Shown: positions 43,052 to 52,596, numbered from the stretch's first letter. The stretch: DNA of 64,000 nucleotides from Hyphomicrobiales bacterium (GCA_900473685.1 UCNE01000002.1:337963-401962); one strand, 5' to 3'. Translations and numbers: made by a program. The notes: generated by a model from the sequence alone, not told the origin.

Positions 43052-43495
43052 TCAGCCCAATGGTGTCCATGTGCCGTCGGCATTGCGGCAGGCAGCACCG
43101 CGCGCAACACTGTCCTGCCCCTTGACCGTCACCGTATGGCTGTACTGGCGGCAGTTCTGCGAGCCGACCTGATAGGGTGCTGCCGCAACGACGGAACCAC
43201 TGATACCCGATCCCTGCCAGACCACCGGCTGTCCGCCGCGCGAGCCTTCCAGGGCCCGATACTCGGCTTCCAGGGCACGCTGCCGGTCTGCCTTGCTGAT
43301 CGAAAGTCCCGCCTGGCGTCCGATCACCCCCCCTTCGAGGGCAGCGATATAGGAAGCCGATGTGTTCGAGGTGATGCCCAGTTTACCGGCGTCGCGCGAG
43401 GATGTGCCGCAGCCGGCAATCAGCAATGACGAGGCAATCAGGCACGCGGCTGGAGACGTGGAACGGATGGTCGGGAAACGGGCTTGGTTCTTCAT
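43052..43495 (-). CDS. Surface-antigen-type lipoprotein
   Basis: The 147-residue protein has a signal sequence and lipobox L-L-I-A-G-C (Cys at about 29). It then has a Gly-rich segment and D-R-Q-R-A-L-E-A-E-Y-R-A-L-E. A C-terminal beta region follows with Q-N-C-R-Q-Y-S-H-T-V and A-C-R-N-A-D-G-T-W. This is the 17-kDa/RT0821-like outer-membrane lipoprotein pattern. The start at 43495 gives a normal signal; an in-frame ATG 18 codons upstream does not. It lies between feuQ and cycH. Confidence 0.85.
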   Translation of the reverse strand: MKNQARFPTIRSTSPAACLIASSLLIAGCGTSSRDAGKLGITSNTSASYIAALEGGVIGRQAGLSISKADRQRALEAEYRALEGSRGGQPVVWQGSGISGSVVAAAPYQVGSQNCRQYSHTVTVKGQDSVARGAACRNADGTWTPLG

Positions 43496-43687
43496 CGTAT
43501 CGGACAGCTCTCGCGGTTTCCGGTGCATCGGCAGATCATGGTTCGGCATCAGTCCGATTCATGGCCCATTATCTTTTTACATTCCCCGCATGGGCAGGCA
43601 ACATCGCAGCGATTAAACCTGCTGCATTGCGGAATTTTGCCCGCAATCCTGTCAAAAAAGTCACGCGGCGGCTCAAAGCACGTCCCA

Positions 43688-45082
43688 TCATGACACAGCC
43701 GGCAGCACGATCACCGCATTCAGCCCGCCACGCGCGCCGCGCGATAGCCCGAAAGTGCCCTGATATTCACCGGCAATCTCGCTGACGATCGACAGCCCCA
43801 GCCCCGTTCCCGGCTTGCTTTCGTCCAGCCGTTTGCCGCGTTTGATGGCAATGCCGATCTGCTCCGGCTCAAGGCCCGGACCATCATCGTCCACTTCGAT
43901 GGCGATCCAGTTGCGCCGCCCCGGGTCTTTGCCCTGCACGCCTTCGGGCGCCAGCTGGGCCACGACGTGAACCTGATCGGCGGCATAGCGCGCGGCATTG
44001 TCCAGCAGATTGCCGACAGTTTCCTCGACATCCTGTTGTTCCATCGCCAGGATCAGGCCGGGCGGCGATACCGTCAGCAAAAACGTCTTTTCCGGATGCA
44101 GCCGGCGCATGACGCGCACCAGCCGTTCAAGGACAGGCTCGACTTCGGTACGCGCCAGAACAGATTCCCGCTGCGCCGCGATCCGCGCGCGGTTGAGATA
44201 GGACTGCACCTGCATCTGCATCGCATCCGCCTGCGCCTTGACCAAGTCGCCATGCGGCGGCTCGAGCACCCGCGCTTCATTGATCAGGACGGCAAGTGGT
44301 GTCTTCAGCGAATGCGCGAGGTTGCCGACCTGCATGCGAGCGCGCTCGATGATACGCCGGTTGCTGTCGATCAGCGCGTTGACCTCGCTGGCCAAGGGCT
44401 GGATTTCCCGGGGAAACTCGCCATCCAGCCGCTCGCTTTCGCCGCCGCGGATCTTTTCCAGCGACCGCCGCGCCTGGTCGAGCGGCCGAAGACCAAAGAG
44501 AATCGCCAGAGCATTCATGCCGAGGCCGCCAAAGCCGAAGATCGCCAGCGCCAGGTAGAGATTGCGGTTGAAGTCATCGATATCGGCTTCCAGCACGTCA
44601 CGGTTGCCCGCAACCCGGAAACGGGCGGTATGCCCTTGAATATCCAGAACGACTTCCGTTTCCGCCACCTCGACATCGTTGTTGAAGGAATCGACAGTGG
44701 TGTAGAAACGCTCGTAGCGAATATCGAACGGGACTTCGTCGACGCTGGCAATCGGCAGCTTGCCCGAACCAAGCGAGGTTGAAATCAGCGGCGGCGTGTT
44801 GAATTCGCCGATCGGCTCGACGATCCAGTACCAGCCGGTCTGCGGCTGCGAAAAACGCAGGTCGCCCAGCTGCGGGCTGCCAGCCAGCACCGACTTGTCG
44901 TTGACAACGATCGAATTGATGACGTTGTAGAGCTGGGCGCGCAAAAGGTCCTGAAAACCGCGCTCCGAACCCTGCCGGTAAAGGGTGGAAATCACCACGC
45001 CGATCACCACCAGCGCCGCCACCGCCCAGATGGTGGAGACCAGCAGAACGCGGGCTGTCAGCGATTGCGGGCGCAGCATCAT
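43688..45082 (-). CDS. feuQ: Sensor histidine kinase FeuQ
   Basis: The 464-residue membrane kinase has helices at about 10-35 and 174-198 and a periplasmic sensor domain between. The dimerisation domain has His257 in N-L-A-H-S-L-K-T-P-L-A. The ATPase domain has N-L-L-D-N-A-A-R-Y, D-D-D-G-P-G-L and G-T-G-L-G-L. The FeuN-FeuP-FeuQ order and small FeuN support the name. In S. meliloti the system responds to osmotic conditions and drives cyclic glucan export. Confidence 0.9.
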   Translation of the reverse strand: MMLRPQSLTARVLLVSTIWAVAALVVIGVVISTLYRQGSERGFQDLLRAQLYNVINSIVVNDKSVLAGSPQLGDLRFSQPQTGWYWIVEPIGEFNTPPLISTSLGSGKLPIASVDEVPFDIRYERFYTTVDSFNNDVEVAETEVVLDIQGHTARFRVAGNRDVLEADIDDFNRNLYLALAIFGFGGLGMNALAILFGLRPLDQARRSLEKIRGGESERLDGEFPREIQPLASEVNALIDSNRRIIERARMQVGNLAHSLKTPLAVLINEARVLEPPHGDLVKAQADAMQMQVQSYLNRARIAAQRESVLARTEVEPVLERLVRVMRRLHPEKTFLLTVSPPGLILAMEQQDVEETVGNLLDNAARYAADQVHVVAQLAPEGVQGKDPGRRNWIAIEVDDDGPGLEPEQIGIAIKRGKRLDESKPGTGLGLSIVSEIAGEYQGTFGLSRGARGGLNAVIVLPAVS

Positions 45083-45170
45083 CGGCGTTGCCGGACGGTT
45101 TGATGGGACTCCATCGCGCGCCCCGCGTGCGCAAACGCCGCGTCCTTCAAGTCGATCATCATGATCGCGC

Positions 45171-45857
45171 TCAGGATTTCACTTCCTTGCTGACCATGCC
45201 GGGGGCCTGCATCCGGTAACCGAGGCCGCGCACGGTCTCGATCAGGTCGTTGCCGATCTTCTTGCGCAGCCGCCCGACGAAAACCTCGATCGTGTTGGAA
45301 TCGCGGTCGAAATCCTGATCGTACATATGCTCGACCAGTTCGGTGCGCGACACGACCTGCCCCATATGGTGCATCAGATAAGACAAGAGCCGGAACTCGT
45401 GCGAGGTCAGCTTCAGCGCCACGCCGTTGACCATCGCCTTGGACCCCTTGGTATCCAGCCGTACCGGACCGCAGACGATCTCCGAACTTGCATGTCCGGC
45501 AGCGCGGCGGATCAGCGCCCGAATACGGGCGAGTACCTCTTCGACATGGAATGGCTTGGTGACGTAGTCGTCCGCGCCGGCATCGATGCCAGCCACCTTG
45601 TCGCTCCAGCGGTCACGGGCGGTGAGAATCAGAACCGGCATCGCCTTTCCGGCGCCGCGCCATTTTTCCAGCACGGTGATGCCATCCATTTCCGGCAGGC
45701 CGATATCAAGGATGACGGCGTCATAGGGTTCGCCCTCACCGAGATAGTGGCCTTCCTCGCCGTCGAAAGCCTGATCGACGACATATCCGGCTTCCTTCAA
45801 CGTGTCCGTCAATTGACGGTTGAGGTTGACGTCGTCTTCGACCACCAGAATGCGCAT
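45171..45857 (-). CDS. feuP: Response regulator FeuP
   Basis: The 228-residue OmpR-family regulator has phosphoacceptor Asp51 in A-V-I-L-D-I-G-L-P-E-M and Lys in Y-V-T-K-P-F. The C-terminal winged helix has S-H-E-F-R-L-L-S-Y-L and I-E-V-F-V-G-R-L-R-K-K-I. It is followed by feuQ after 88 nt and preceded by feuN, with an 18-bp hairpin in the leader. Confidence 0.9.
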   Translation of the reverse strand: MRILVVEDDVNLNRQLTDTLKEAGYVVDQAFDGEEGHYLGEGEPYDAVILDIGLPEMDGITVLEKWRGAGKAMPVLILTARDRWSDKVAGIDAGADDYVTKPFHVEEVLARIRALIRRAAGHASSEIVCGPVRLDTKGSKAMVNGVALKLTSHEFRLLSYLMHHMGQVVSRTELVEHMYDQDFDRDSNTIEVFVGRLRKKIGNDLIETVRGLGYRMQAPGMVSKEVKS

Positions 45858-45927
45858 GAACAGACCTTCTTCCCTTGCGCGCCAGCATTTCCCACGGATT
45901 TGCCGTCGCGTTGCAACACAAGATTTC

Positions 45928-45980
45928 TACCAAGGTCCGATGATGTGAACCTCTTAGGTCCTCATCATCGGACCTTGGTA
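45928..45980 (-). promoter_or_regulatory. Strong hairpin between feuN and feuP
   Basis: TACCAAGGTCCGATGATG (45928-45945) and its exact complement (45963-45980) form an 18-bp stem with a 17-nt loop that can form a small inner stem (ACCT/AGGT). There is no T tract on the minus strand, so it is not a simple terminator. It may partly block read-through or protect an mRNA end. Confidence 0.7.
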
Positions 45981-46038
45981 TTATTGCTTACCCTATTTTA
46001 TCCGGTTCGAGAATGTCTTGAAGGCAAGCATCCTGCGG

Positions 46039-46290
46039 CTACATCGGCACCCGCATCGTCACCTTTTTCGGACGGCCGCCATTGCCGGGAATGAGCACGG
46101 TGACGACGCATTTGCCATCCCCCGTCGGCTGCGCCGACAAAAGCTCGCCACCCGTCTTGGCCACAACCTCGGCCGCCGCCTGCCCGCAATCGCCGTCCAC
46201 CGAAACAACCATCGATGGCACATCAATCGCCGGCGGCGCGAATCCGGAAAGGCCCGCTGCAAGCGTTGCTATGATCAAGGGTGAGGACAT
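46039..46290 (-). CDS. feuN: Small periplasmic modulator FeuN
   Basis: The 83-residue protein has a signal peptide (about 1-18) and two cysteines (35 and 61) that could form a disulfide. In S. meliloti FeuN is a small secreted protein that restrains FeuQ; the size and its place before feuP fit. The ATG at 46290 is preferred over an upstream one that would hide the signal. No strong ribosome site is visible. Confidence 0.8.
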   Translation of the reverse strand: MSSPLIIATLAAGLSGFAPPAIDVPSMVVSVDGDCGQAAAEVVAKTGGELLSAQPTGDGKCVVTVLIPGNGGRPKKVTMRVPM

Positions 46291-46420
46291 GAACGCACTT
46301 TCGGCTTGAAAACAATATTGGCGATTTGGGAAGCATCGTTGCAAATTCAATAAACGATACAGTCTGAATGGCAAATGAATGTGCTGTTAACACCCTGTTT
46401 TGTGCAATCCGGCGCAAAGA

Positions 46421-46627
46421 CTAACGCAACCGTGTGCGGGCCGAAATCCGTCCCCAGATCGCCATCAACCCGCCGGCGGCGGCCGCCAGTGCCGTCAGTC
46501 CATCCGCGATTCCCCTTTCGTCCTCGGCTGTGATCTCCAGTCCCAGCAGATTGGCGCACGACGCCAGGATTGCGACCACACCGCCCCAGACGGTCTTCGA
46601 CATGTACCAGGTCTTCAAATCGTTCAT
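46421..46627 (-). CDS. Holin-like small membrane protein
   Basis: The 68-residue protein has two hydrophobic helices (about 13-30 and 45-60), a short loop and a basic tail (R-I-S-A-R-T-R-L-R). This is a holin-like topology. The ATG at 46627 follows GAGGAG and lies 57 nt after the g15 stop, so it is likely the last gene of the GTA transcript. It may help release particles together with the endolysin at 62247-62864. Confidence 0.6.
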   Translation of the reverse strand: MNDLKTWYMSKTVWGGVVAILASCANLLGLEITAEDERGIADGLTALAAAAGGLMAIWGRISARTRLR

Positions 46628-46684
46628 TTGACGCTCCTCGTCGGTTTGCATGATTTGCATTCGGCTTGAATGGAAAGTGGCCTG

Positions 46685-49600
46685 TTACAGCGTCAGCGTG
46701 GCCTGCGCCGCCACGCCGAAGGCGGCCTTCTGGCCACGCTGCCGGACGCGAACCGACAGGGCCGCCTGTGGCACACCGAAATCCTCGATCTCAAGACCGG
46801 CCGAATAGTGCAGCGCCGGTTCGGTGACATCGAGAGATCGCTTGACGGTCGCCCCATCGAGAATGTCGATGCGATAGCGTTCCTGGGGTTCGTCCAGCGC
46901 GATATCACCGTCGAGCCAGTGGTCGGCATCGCGGCGGGCACAGCGGATCCAGGTGATGCGGATGCCGCCGCTCTCGATGCGGCGGGCGCGCAGATGCACC
47001 GGCGCAACCGGTGTTTCCGCCCGCAAGCCCCCGGCAAAGGCATAGGGACCGGCGGGCGTTGCAACCTGCCCGCCCGGCTCGGCGATCCAGCGGATCACAC
47101 GCCCCGCCTCATCCGCAGCTAACCCCAGCGGCCTGACGGCTGCGTTCAGCACCACCACCGGAGCGCCCAAAACCGCTCCTGCCAGCATTGCGTCGGTGGT
47201 TCCATGCAGCCCGCGCAGAAGCCTTGTCAGGCGCCAGCGCCCGACAGAGATTTCCTGCGCATTCTGGAACCCGATGATTTCCCAGACCCCGTTGGCTGCA
47301 AGGACCGCCAAACGGTTCTGTCCGTTGAGAACGGCAAGCCGCGCCGCCGCCGAAAGCCCGCCGAAATGCAGGTCGAGCGTCAGCGTGCGCGCAGCATCGA
47401 ACCGGCCGGTAACACCTGCACCGAGCGGCCCTGCCAGCACGCCCGTCTGCGCCGGTTGCTCCAGCCGCACCCGCGCCTGATAGCCTTCCGCCGTTGCCGA
47501 CGACGACAATGTCACGGCACGCCACGGCCGGGCAAAGACTGCCCCCCGCGCAAAAGCGCTGGCATCGCCCGCCTCGTATTGCGGCAGATCCATCAGATGC
47601 ACCACCGGCGAAAAACCGTCGGAAGGCGTGCGGGGCGGATTGATTGGCCGCGATGGCAGCACCGGCCCGCCGCCGCTCGACGCAACAAACGCCCGTGCCT
47701 CGACCGAGCGCACCGCACCGTCCTCGATCCGGTTGATGATAAAACTGCCCGCCGGCCCTTCATCGAAAGAGACGACGTCGCCCGGCTCGAATGCCAGCGC
47801 CGCCGGTGATAGCGAAAAACACACAGTGCGCCGCGACACCTGATGATCCCGAAGCGCATCCTCGACTGCGCTTGCTGCTGCCCCGTCATGCAGGACACCC
47901 GGCAGCGAAAGCCGCAGCACCCGGTCATTGGCCGGCGAAACCCGGCGCGACCGTGCCGTCGTCCGCTCGTAGGCATTGTGCGGATCGAACCGGTCGAGGA
48001 TGGCCTCGCTGCCGAAATCGCTGTCATGGCCGCGGGTCTCCTCGAACAGCGCCTGTCCATCGACATCCGCCAGCACCGAGACGAGTTTTGGGGCCGACGC
48101 CTGCTTCATCCGCGAGCGGAACCGCAGCGTGCCGCCATCCTCGACGGCATCGATCTGCAGCGCCGCCATCAGCGGCTCCAGCACATCGCGCGCCGAGGCC
48201 TGCTCCGATTGCACGTAGCCACTGAGATCGCCGCTGACGAGGCTGACATCGCCGCTCTGAAAGCCGTGATCGGCAAGAACCGCTGCGATCACATCGGCCG
48301 CAGTCGCCGCACCGAGCCTGCCGTTCAGCCAATGCCCGGTCTGCCAGTTGGCTCCATCGGACCAGAGGTCCGTATTCTCCGGAAAGGCCGGCATCGGCCG
48401 CGCATCCCAGGTCCAGGCAAACATGTGATCCGGATCGAGGCATGCGGGCGCGCCCGCCGCCTGCCAATACCCGTGTTGCGCCTCCAGAAACCGGCGCTGC
48501 ATGGCATCGCTCCGCGCACCGCTGGAAAAATAGGGAACAGCCGTCTCCGACGATTTCGGGTCGGTAAAGACGTTTGGCTGGTTCGCCCCCTTGTCGATCG
48601 CCGGGCAGCCCAGTTCGGTAAACCAGACAGGTTTTTCACCCGCAGCCCAGGCCGTCGGTGCCGCTTCGACACCGGCGATCCGGTTGCGATGCGTCTGTCC
48701 CCACCAGCTGGCAATATCCTTGTAGCGGTAGATCCATGGCTTTCCCGCCAGCCCATCAGTAATCGGCGTCCGGATCCGGTCACGGCGGTCGGCGGCGCTG
48801 GCATAGTACCAGTCATAGCCTTCACCGGCCGCAACCATCGCCCGCATCGCATCCGCATCCTCGGCCAGCCGGAACCCATCGGGGTTGCCGAGCGACAGGT
48901 CGCTGTCGCGCCAGTCGGACAATGGCATGTAATTGTCGATCCCAACCGCATCGATGTCGCCCGACGCCCAGAGCGGATCGAGATTGTAATGCACCTCGCC
49001 GGAGCCGTCCGCCGGATGGTAGCCGAAATACTCGCTCCAGTCCGCCGCGTAGGTCAGCTTGGTACCTGCCCCGAGAATAGCCCGGACATCTGCCGCAAGG
49101 CCGATCAGCTTTTCGACAAACGGGAAAGCCCCCGCCCCGTCGCGCAATTGCGTCAGCCCGCGCATTTCGGAGCCGATGATGAAACCATCGACCCCGCCCG
49201 CTGCTGCCGCCAAAAGTGCATAGTGAAGCACCAGCCGGCGATACCCCTCATCCGCCGCCATCGACGCCACCGCCCCGCCGGACACGGAAAAATCTCCAGC
49301 CGTGGCCGTGCCGCAGAACGCGTCCACCTGCGCCCGCGCCGCCATCGTCCTGTCGGCGCTATCGGCAAGCCCAGGTGCCGGATGCGCGGTGATCCGTCCC
49401 CGCCAGGGATAGGCCGGTTGCCCCGTTCCGCCATAGGGGTTCGGCAGCGTATTTGCAGCCGCAATATCCATCATCACAAAAGGATAGAGGTAGACTTTCA
49501 ATCCGCGCTCCCTGAGGTCGGCGATTGCTGCCGCGACGCTCGCATCGCTCGGCGTACCGCCATAGGCCGGGCCGCCGCCATTCTGACTGATCAGCCGCGC

Positions 49601-50524
49601 CCCACTGCGCAAAATCCCCGACACCGACCAGGCCCGGCTTTCGCCCTGCCGCACCGGCGTCTCGACGCCGGGCACGATCCGGCACTGGCCGGCGCGCAAA
49701 TCCGTCCCAAACCACGACACTACCAGTGCCACCCGTTTGAGGTTCGGGCACAAGGCCTGCAGTTCATCGATCGACGCCTGCCAGTCGGAACTGGCGTGGA
49801 AAATATTGCGGTTGATCAACCGGCTCGCACCGGCGCCGGTCTCTTCCTTCACCACCCGCGGGTCATAACCGTGCTCGCTGGAGCCTGGAATGATCGTGAT
49901 CGCCCGGATCTGCTTTTCCAGCATCCCCACCGGGCGCAGCACCTCGAACTGGATCACCGGTATCCGGTTGCCGTAACTGTCCAGCGGCAAGCGCTCGAAC
50001 ACGGCATAAGCAAGCCCGCGATAGGCCGGTGCTTTCCCGATACCCTGCTTGACCTCGATCAACGGATCGGGCAGCTGGCCGCCTGTGCCTCGATAGACCC
50101 GCATCTCGATCCCGGTGAGATCGAGTTCCCGCCCGTCCGCCCAGACCCGGCGCACGTGGGCAATTTCGCCCTCGCAGATCCCGAGCGCAAAATTGGCATA
50201 ATAACGAAACGTCTCGACCCGCGGCCCGCTCGCCTTGCCGCCTTGGCGCTCGACGCGCACTTCTTCCTCGAACCGCGTCGCCCAGATCAGCGTGCCGCCG
50301 ATGCGCACGGTGCCATAGGCGCGGGTGATCGCCGTGCCGTCCTCGGCGCCGGGGATGCGCGCATCGCCCAGCCGGGCGCCGGAGACTGTCGTCATGCCGT
50401 TGATGATCGACCGGTCGATCACCGATCCGGCCAGCGCACCCGCCGCCCGGCCAAGCGCTGCCCCGACCGGACCGAACACGCTGCCAAGTGCTGCACCGGC
50501 CGCCTGCAAAAGAATGGTTGCCAT
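46685..50524 (-). CDS. GTA host-specificity/TIM-barrel-like protein (g15-type)
   Basis: The 1279-residue tail-tip protein has an N-terminal hydrophobic Gly/Ala-rich segment (A-G-A-A-L-G-S-V-F-G-P-V-G-A). A glycoside-hydrolase TIM-barrel-like (GTA_TIM) domain follows in the middle (F-I-I-G-S-E-M-R-G, Y-A-A-D-W-S-E-Y, W-F-T-E-L-G-C-P-A). The C-terminal half is phage tail-like. It forms the baseplate tip and contacts the recipient cell. The start at 50524 (AAAGG upstream) lies 5 nt after the g14 stop. Confidence 0.93.
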   Translation of the reverse strand: MATILLQAAGAALGSVFGPVGAALGRAAGALAGSVIDRSIINGMTTVSGARLGDARIPGAEDGTAITRAYGTVRIGGTLIWATRFEEEVRVERQGGKASGPRVETFRYYANFALGICEGEIAHVRRVWADGRELDLTGIEMRVYRGTGGQLPDPLIEVKQGIGKAPAYRGLAYAVFERLPLDSYGNRIPVIQFEVLRPVGMLEKQIRAITIIPGSSEHGYDPRVVKEETGAGASRLINRNIFHASSDWQASIDELQALCPNLKRVALVVSWFGTDLRAGQCRIVPGVETPVRQGESRAWSVSGILRSGARLISQNGGGPAYGGTPSDASVAAAIADLRERGLKVYLYPFVMMDIAAANTLPNPYGGTGQPAYPWRGRITAHPAPGLADSADRTMAARAQVDAFCGTATAGDFSVSGGAVASMAADEGYRRLVLHYALLAAAAGGVDGFIIGSEMRGLTQLRDGAGAFPFVEKLIGLAADVRAILGAGTKLTYAADWSEYFGYHPADGSGEVHYNLDPLWASGDIDAVGIDNYMPLSDWRDSDLSLGNPDGFRLAEDADAMRAMVAAGEGYDWYYASAADRRDRIRTPITDGLAGKPWIYRYKDIASWWGQTHRNRIAGVEAAPTAWAAGEKPVWFTELGCPAIDKGANQPNVFTDPKSSETAVPYFSSGARSDAMQRRFLEAQHGYWQAAGAPACLDPDHMFAWTWDARPMPAFPENTDLWSDGANWQTGHWLNGRLGAATAADVIAAVLADHGFQSGDVSLVSGDLSGYVQSEQASARDVLEPLMAALQIDAVEDGGTLRFRSRMKQASAPKLVSVLADVDGQALFEETRGHDSDFGSEAILDRFDPHNAYERTTARSRRVSPANDRVLRLSLPGVLHDGAAASAVEDALRDHQVSRRTVCFSLSPAALAFEPGDVVSFDEGPAGSFIINRIEDGAVRSVEARAFVASSGGGPVLPSRPINPPRTPSDGFSPVVHLMDLPQYEAGDASAFARGAVFARPWRAVTLSSSATAEGYQARVRLEQPAQTGVLAGPLGAGVTGRFDAARTLTLDLHFGGLSAAARLAVLNGQNRLAVLAANGVWEIIGFQNAQEISVGRWRLTRLLRGLHGTTDAMLAGAVLGAPVVVLNAAVRPLGLAADEAGRVIRWIAEPGGQVATPAGPYAFAGGLRAETPVAPVHLRARRIESGGIRITWIRCARRDADHWLDGDIALDEPQERYRIDILDGATVKRSLDVTEPALHYSAGLEIEDFGVPQAALSVRVRQRGQKAAFGVAAQATLTL

Positions 50525-50529
50525 GAGCG

Positions 50530-51075
50530 TCAGACCTTTTGCGGAAAACGAAACACACCGGCGATCCGCCGGCGCCATGACGGCACGAGCGCCGACTCGA
50601 TCACCGCCGCCTGTTCATAGGCATGAATGAACCTGTCTCCGGCACTGAGAATTCCCGCATGCTTTGCCGGCAGATCCGGCCGCCAGCAAAACAACAGCAG
50701 ATCGCCCGGCCGCATCTCCGCCACAGGAATCTCCGCCCCGAAATGCCGCCGCGCCGCGTCACGCAACCGGTCCTCGCCGCTTCTCTCCGCCCAGTCCGGC
50801 TGATAGGCCGGCGGCAGTTCCGGCTCCGATCCATAAAGCTCGCGCCACACACCCCGCACCAGCCCCAGACAATCGCAACCGACACCCTTGAGGCTCGCCT
50901 GATGCCGGTACGGCGTCCCGATCCAGCTCCGTGCCGCAGCAACGACCCGCTCTGCGCAGGCGGCGCCCCAATCTCCCTCTTCTCCCCCACGGGGAGAAGG
51001 TGGCCCACAGGGCCGGATGAGGGGGACCGCAACCCCCGAACCAACCAAATGATCCTCGGCGCGACCGTCACTCAT
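50530..51075 (-). CDS. GTA NlpC/P60 peptidase (g14-type) with RIME-encoded insert
   Basis: The 181-residue tail-associated cell-wall peptidase has Cys69 in G-V-G-C-D-C-L-G-L-V and His in P-A-K-H-A-G-I-L. It cuts peptidoglycan during DNA entry. The ATG at 51075 overlaps the g13 stop (ATGAGTGA). Residues about 17-33 (V-P-L-I-R-P-C-G-P-P-S-P-R-G-G-E-E) are encoded by a RIME half-element and are not part of the family. The frame is kept, and no start codon lies between the insert and the domain. Confidence 0.9.
   Translation of the reverse strand: MSDGRAEDHLVGSGVAVPLIRPCGPPSPRGGEEGDWGAACAERVVAAARSWIGTPYRHQASLKGVGCDCLGLVRGVWRELYGSEPELPPAYQPDWAERSGEDRLRDAARRHFGAEIPVAEMRPGDLLLFCWRPDLPAKHAGILSAGDRFIHAYEQAAVIESALVPSWRRRIAGVFRFPQKV
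50979..51027. repeat. RIME half-element inside the NlpC/P60 gene
   Basis: The palindrome CTTCTCCCCCACGGGGAGAAG (50979-50999) and the adjoining GGTGGCCCACAGGGCCGGATGAGGGGG repeat the left half of the elements at 22099 and 63478, here inside a coding sequence. Only one half is present, as expected of a mosaic repeat. Confidence 0.85.
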
Positions 51076-51958
51076 AAAGCGCCCGCCCATCATGCACCGC
51101 ATCGCCATCCGCATAACCGAACGCAAAATCCGTTCCCGGCATATGCGGGAAACCCTGAAAATTCAGAGCGTTTGCAAATTTCTTGCCACAGGTGCCAAAA
51201 CTCTTGTCGCACCCCGCCGTCACGGTGAAGGTGTCCCCCACCGTCAACGGCAAAGGCGGCGGCAGCCACAGGGACACCGTCACACCGTCGGCGCCCTTGC
51301 GATGATCCTCGATATCGCAGGCATGCCCGGCATTGGCGCCACTGGCAAAGCGGAGCACACCATACCGGTAAAATCCCGCCACCGCCGCATCGATCCCCGA
51401 TACCCGCAGCCGCATCTGCCCCAAAACAGCCACCACCGCGCCGCTACCCCGGTAGGCCGGATTGTTCAAATCCACCGTGCAGCGTCGATCGCCCAGCACG
51501 GTATCACAACGCCGCCCGTAAATCCGCCCCTGCACCTGATCCAGCCGATGCGTCAGCCGCCGCAGCTCGGCACGAAAGGCGCCACCGGCACGCACGACAT
51601 CACCAATCTCCTGCACGCGCAGCAGAATGCGTTGGTCAGGCGCTTGCCAGTTCACTTGGAACACTTCGACCCTGGCGCCGTCATAACGCCCGGCAACCAC
51701 ATCCGCCTCGCTGATCGCAGCACTGGAAAATCCGCCCGCCACCTCGCCCGCCTCGACCGAAAGCCCGCTGGCTGCCTCGCTGTCGGCCGCCTGAAAGCCG
51801 CTGGCCGCCCAGAAATCCGTGCCGCCAAAGCTCAGGTCATGATCATGCTCGGTAAAGCCCAACACCGCCCCATCGCGCAGGGTTACCCGCCAGCAATGGC
51901 ACATCGTCGTCGCGTCGCCGTCCAGATGTTCGGCAAGCGCTGTTAGAAGCGTTCTCAT
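51068..51958 (-). CDS. GTA baseplate hub protein (DUF2163, g13-type)
   Basis: The 296-residue protein has the DUF2163 pattern: C-W-R-V-T-L-R-D-G, G-F-T-E-H-D-H-D-L-S-F at the start and G-C-D-K-S-F-G-T-C-G-K-K-F near the end, with cysteines conserved in GTA hubs that may bind an Fe-S cluster. It forms the baseplate hub. Start and stop overlap its neighbours. Confidence 0.92.
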   Translation of the reverse strand: MRTLLTALAEHLDGDATTMCHCWRVTLRDGAVLGFTEHDHDLSFGGTDFWAASGFQAADSEAASGLSVEAGEVAGGFSSAAISEADVVAGRYDGARVEVFQVNWQAPDQRILLRVQEIGDVVRAGGAFRAELRRLTHRLDQVQGRIYGRRCDTVLGDRRCTVDLNNPAYRGSGAVVAVLGQMRLRVSGIDAAVAGFYRYGVLRFASGANAGHACDIEDHRKGADGVTVSLWLPPPLPLTVGDTFTVTAGCDKSFGTCGKKFANALNFQGFPHMPGTDFAFGYADGDAVHDGRALYE

Positions 51959-52596
51959 GGCTTGATCTCCACCAGAGGAATCGACGGAATGCGCCCGGCC
52001 TGAAACTGCCCGAGATCCACATCGATCCGGTCGGTATCGAAGCGCACCGGCACATCGAATTCGAAGCCTGCCTTGATGGCAGCGCCATTTGCCGGAATTT
52101 TCGAGGATAGAAACGTCACCCGCCCGCTGGCCGCATCGAGCGTAAAATCGGCGGGCGCCGCCAAAACCCCGCCAACCGAAATCACCACTGTGCCCGCAAC
52201 CGGCTTGGTAATCTCGCGCGCAGTCACGCCGCCCGCGTCACCATAGGTCTTCGCCAACAGGAACACCGCCGCCGCACCATCGCCGGTACCGATCACCTGA
52301 TCGTAAGCGCTGACCGTCTCACCCGGCCCACAGGACTTGAAATCCAGCGGATCGCGAAAGCGGAACCCATAAAGCTGCCCCGCCCGCGCCTCGAAGAATT
52401 CCAGCACCGCATAGAGATCACCGATCGACCGGATCCCCGATCCGGCATCATAATGCCGGCGCGCATCGCGCCAGCGCCGATTGCGGTTTTCCCGCCCGTT
52501 CGAAAGGCTGACAATATCCGTCCGCCTGACCGGCCCCCCACTCGTTCCCAAAGCCAGGCGGAAGGGAAACCGGACCTCATGAAATCCTGTCGGCAT
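51955..52596 (-). CDS. GTA distal tail protein (DUF2460, g12-type)
   Basis: The 213-residue protein starts at the ATG at 52596 (M-P-T-G-F-H-E-V-R-F-P), the family's usual beginning. It contains F-F-E-A-R-A-G-Q-L-Y-G-F-R-F-R-D-P-L-D, the signature of the TIGR02217 GTA/prophage family. It links the tail tube to the hub. In other GTA clusters it directly follows the tape-measure gene; here about 2 kb of plus-strand genes separate them. Confidence 0.92.
   Translation of the reverse strand: MPTGFHEVRFPFRLALGTSGGPVRRTDIVSLSNGRENRNRRWRDARRHYDAGSGIRSIGDLYAVLEFFEARAGQLYGFRFRDPLDFKSCGPGETVSAYDQVIGTGDGAAAVFLLAKTYGDAGGVTAREITKPVAGTVVISVGGVLAAPADFTLDAASGRVTFLSSKIPANGAAIKAGFEFDVPVRFDTDRIDVDLGQFQAGRIPSIPLVEIKP

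Noticed and set aside
47843..50620. A 925-residue plus-strand ORF opposite the GTA g15 gene
   Set aside because: It is the antisense mirror of the TIM-barrel protein, rich in Arg/Pro/His with no recognisable domain.
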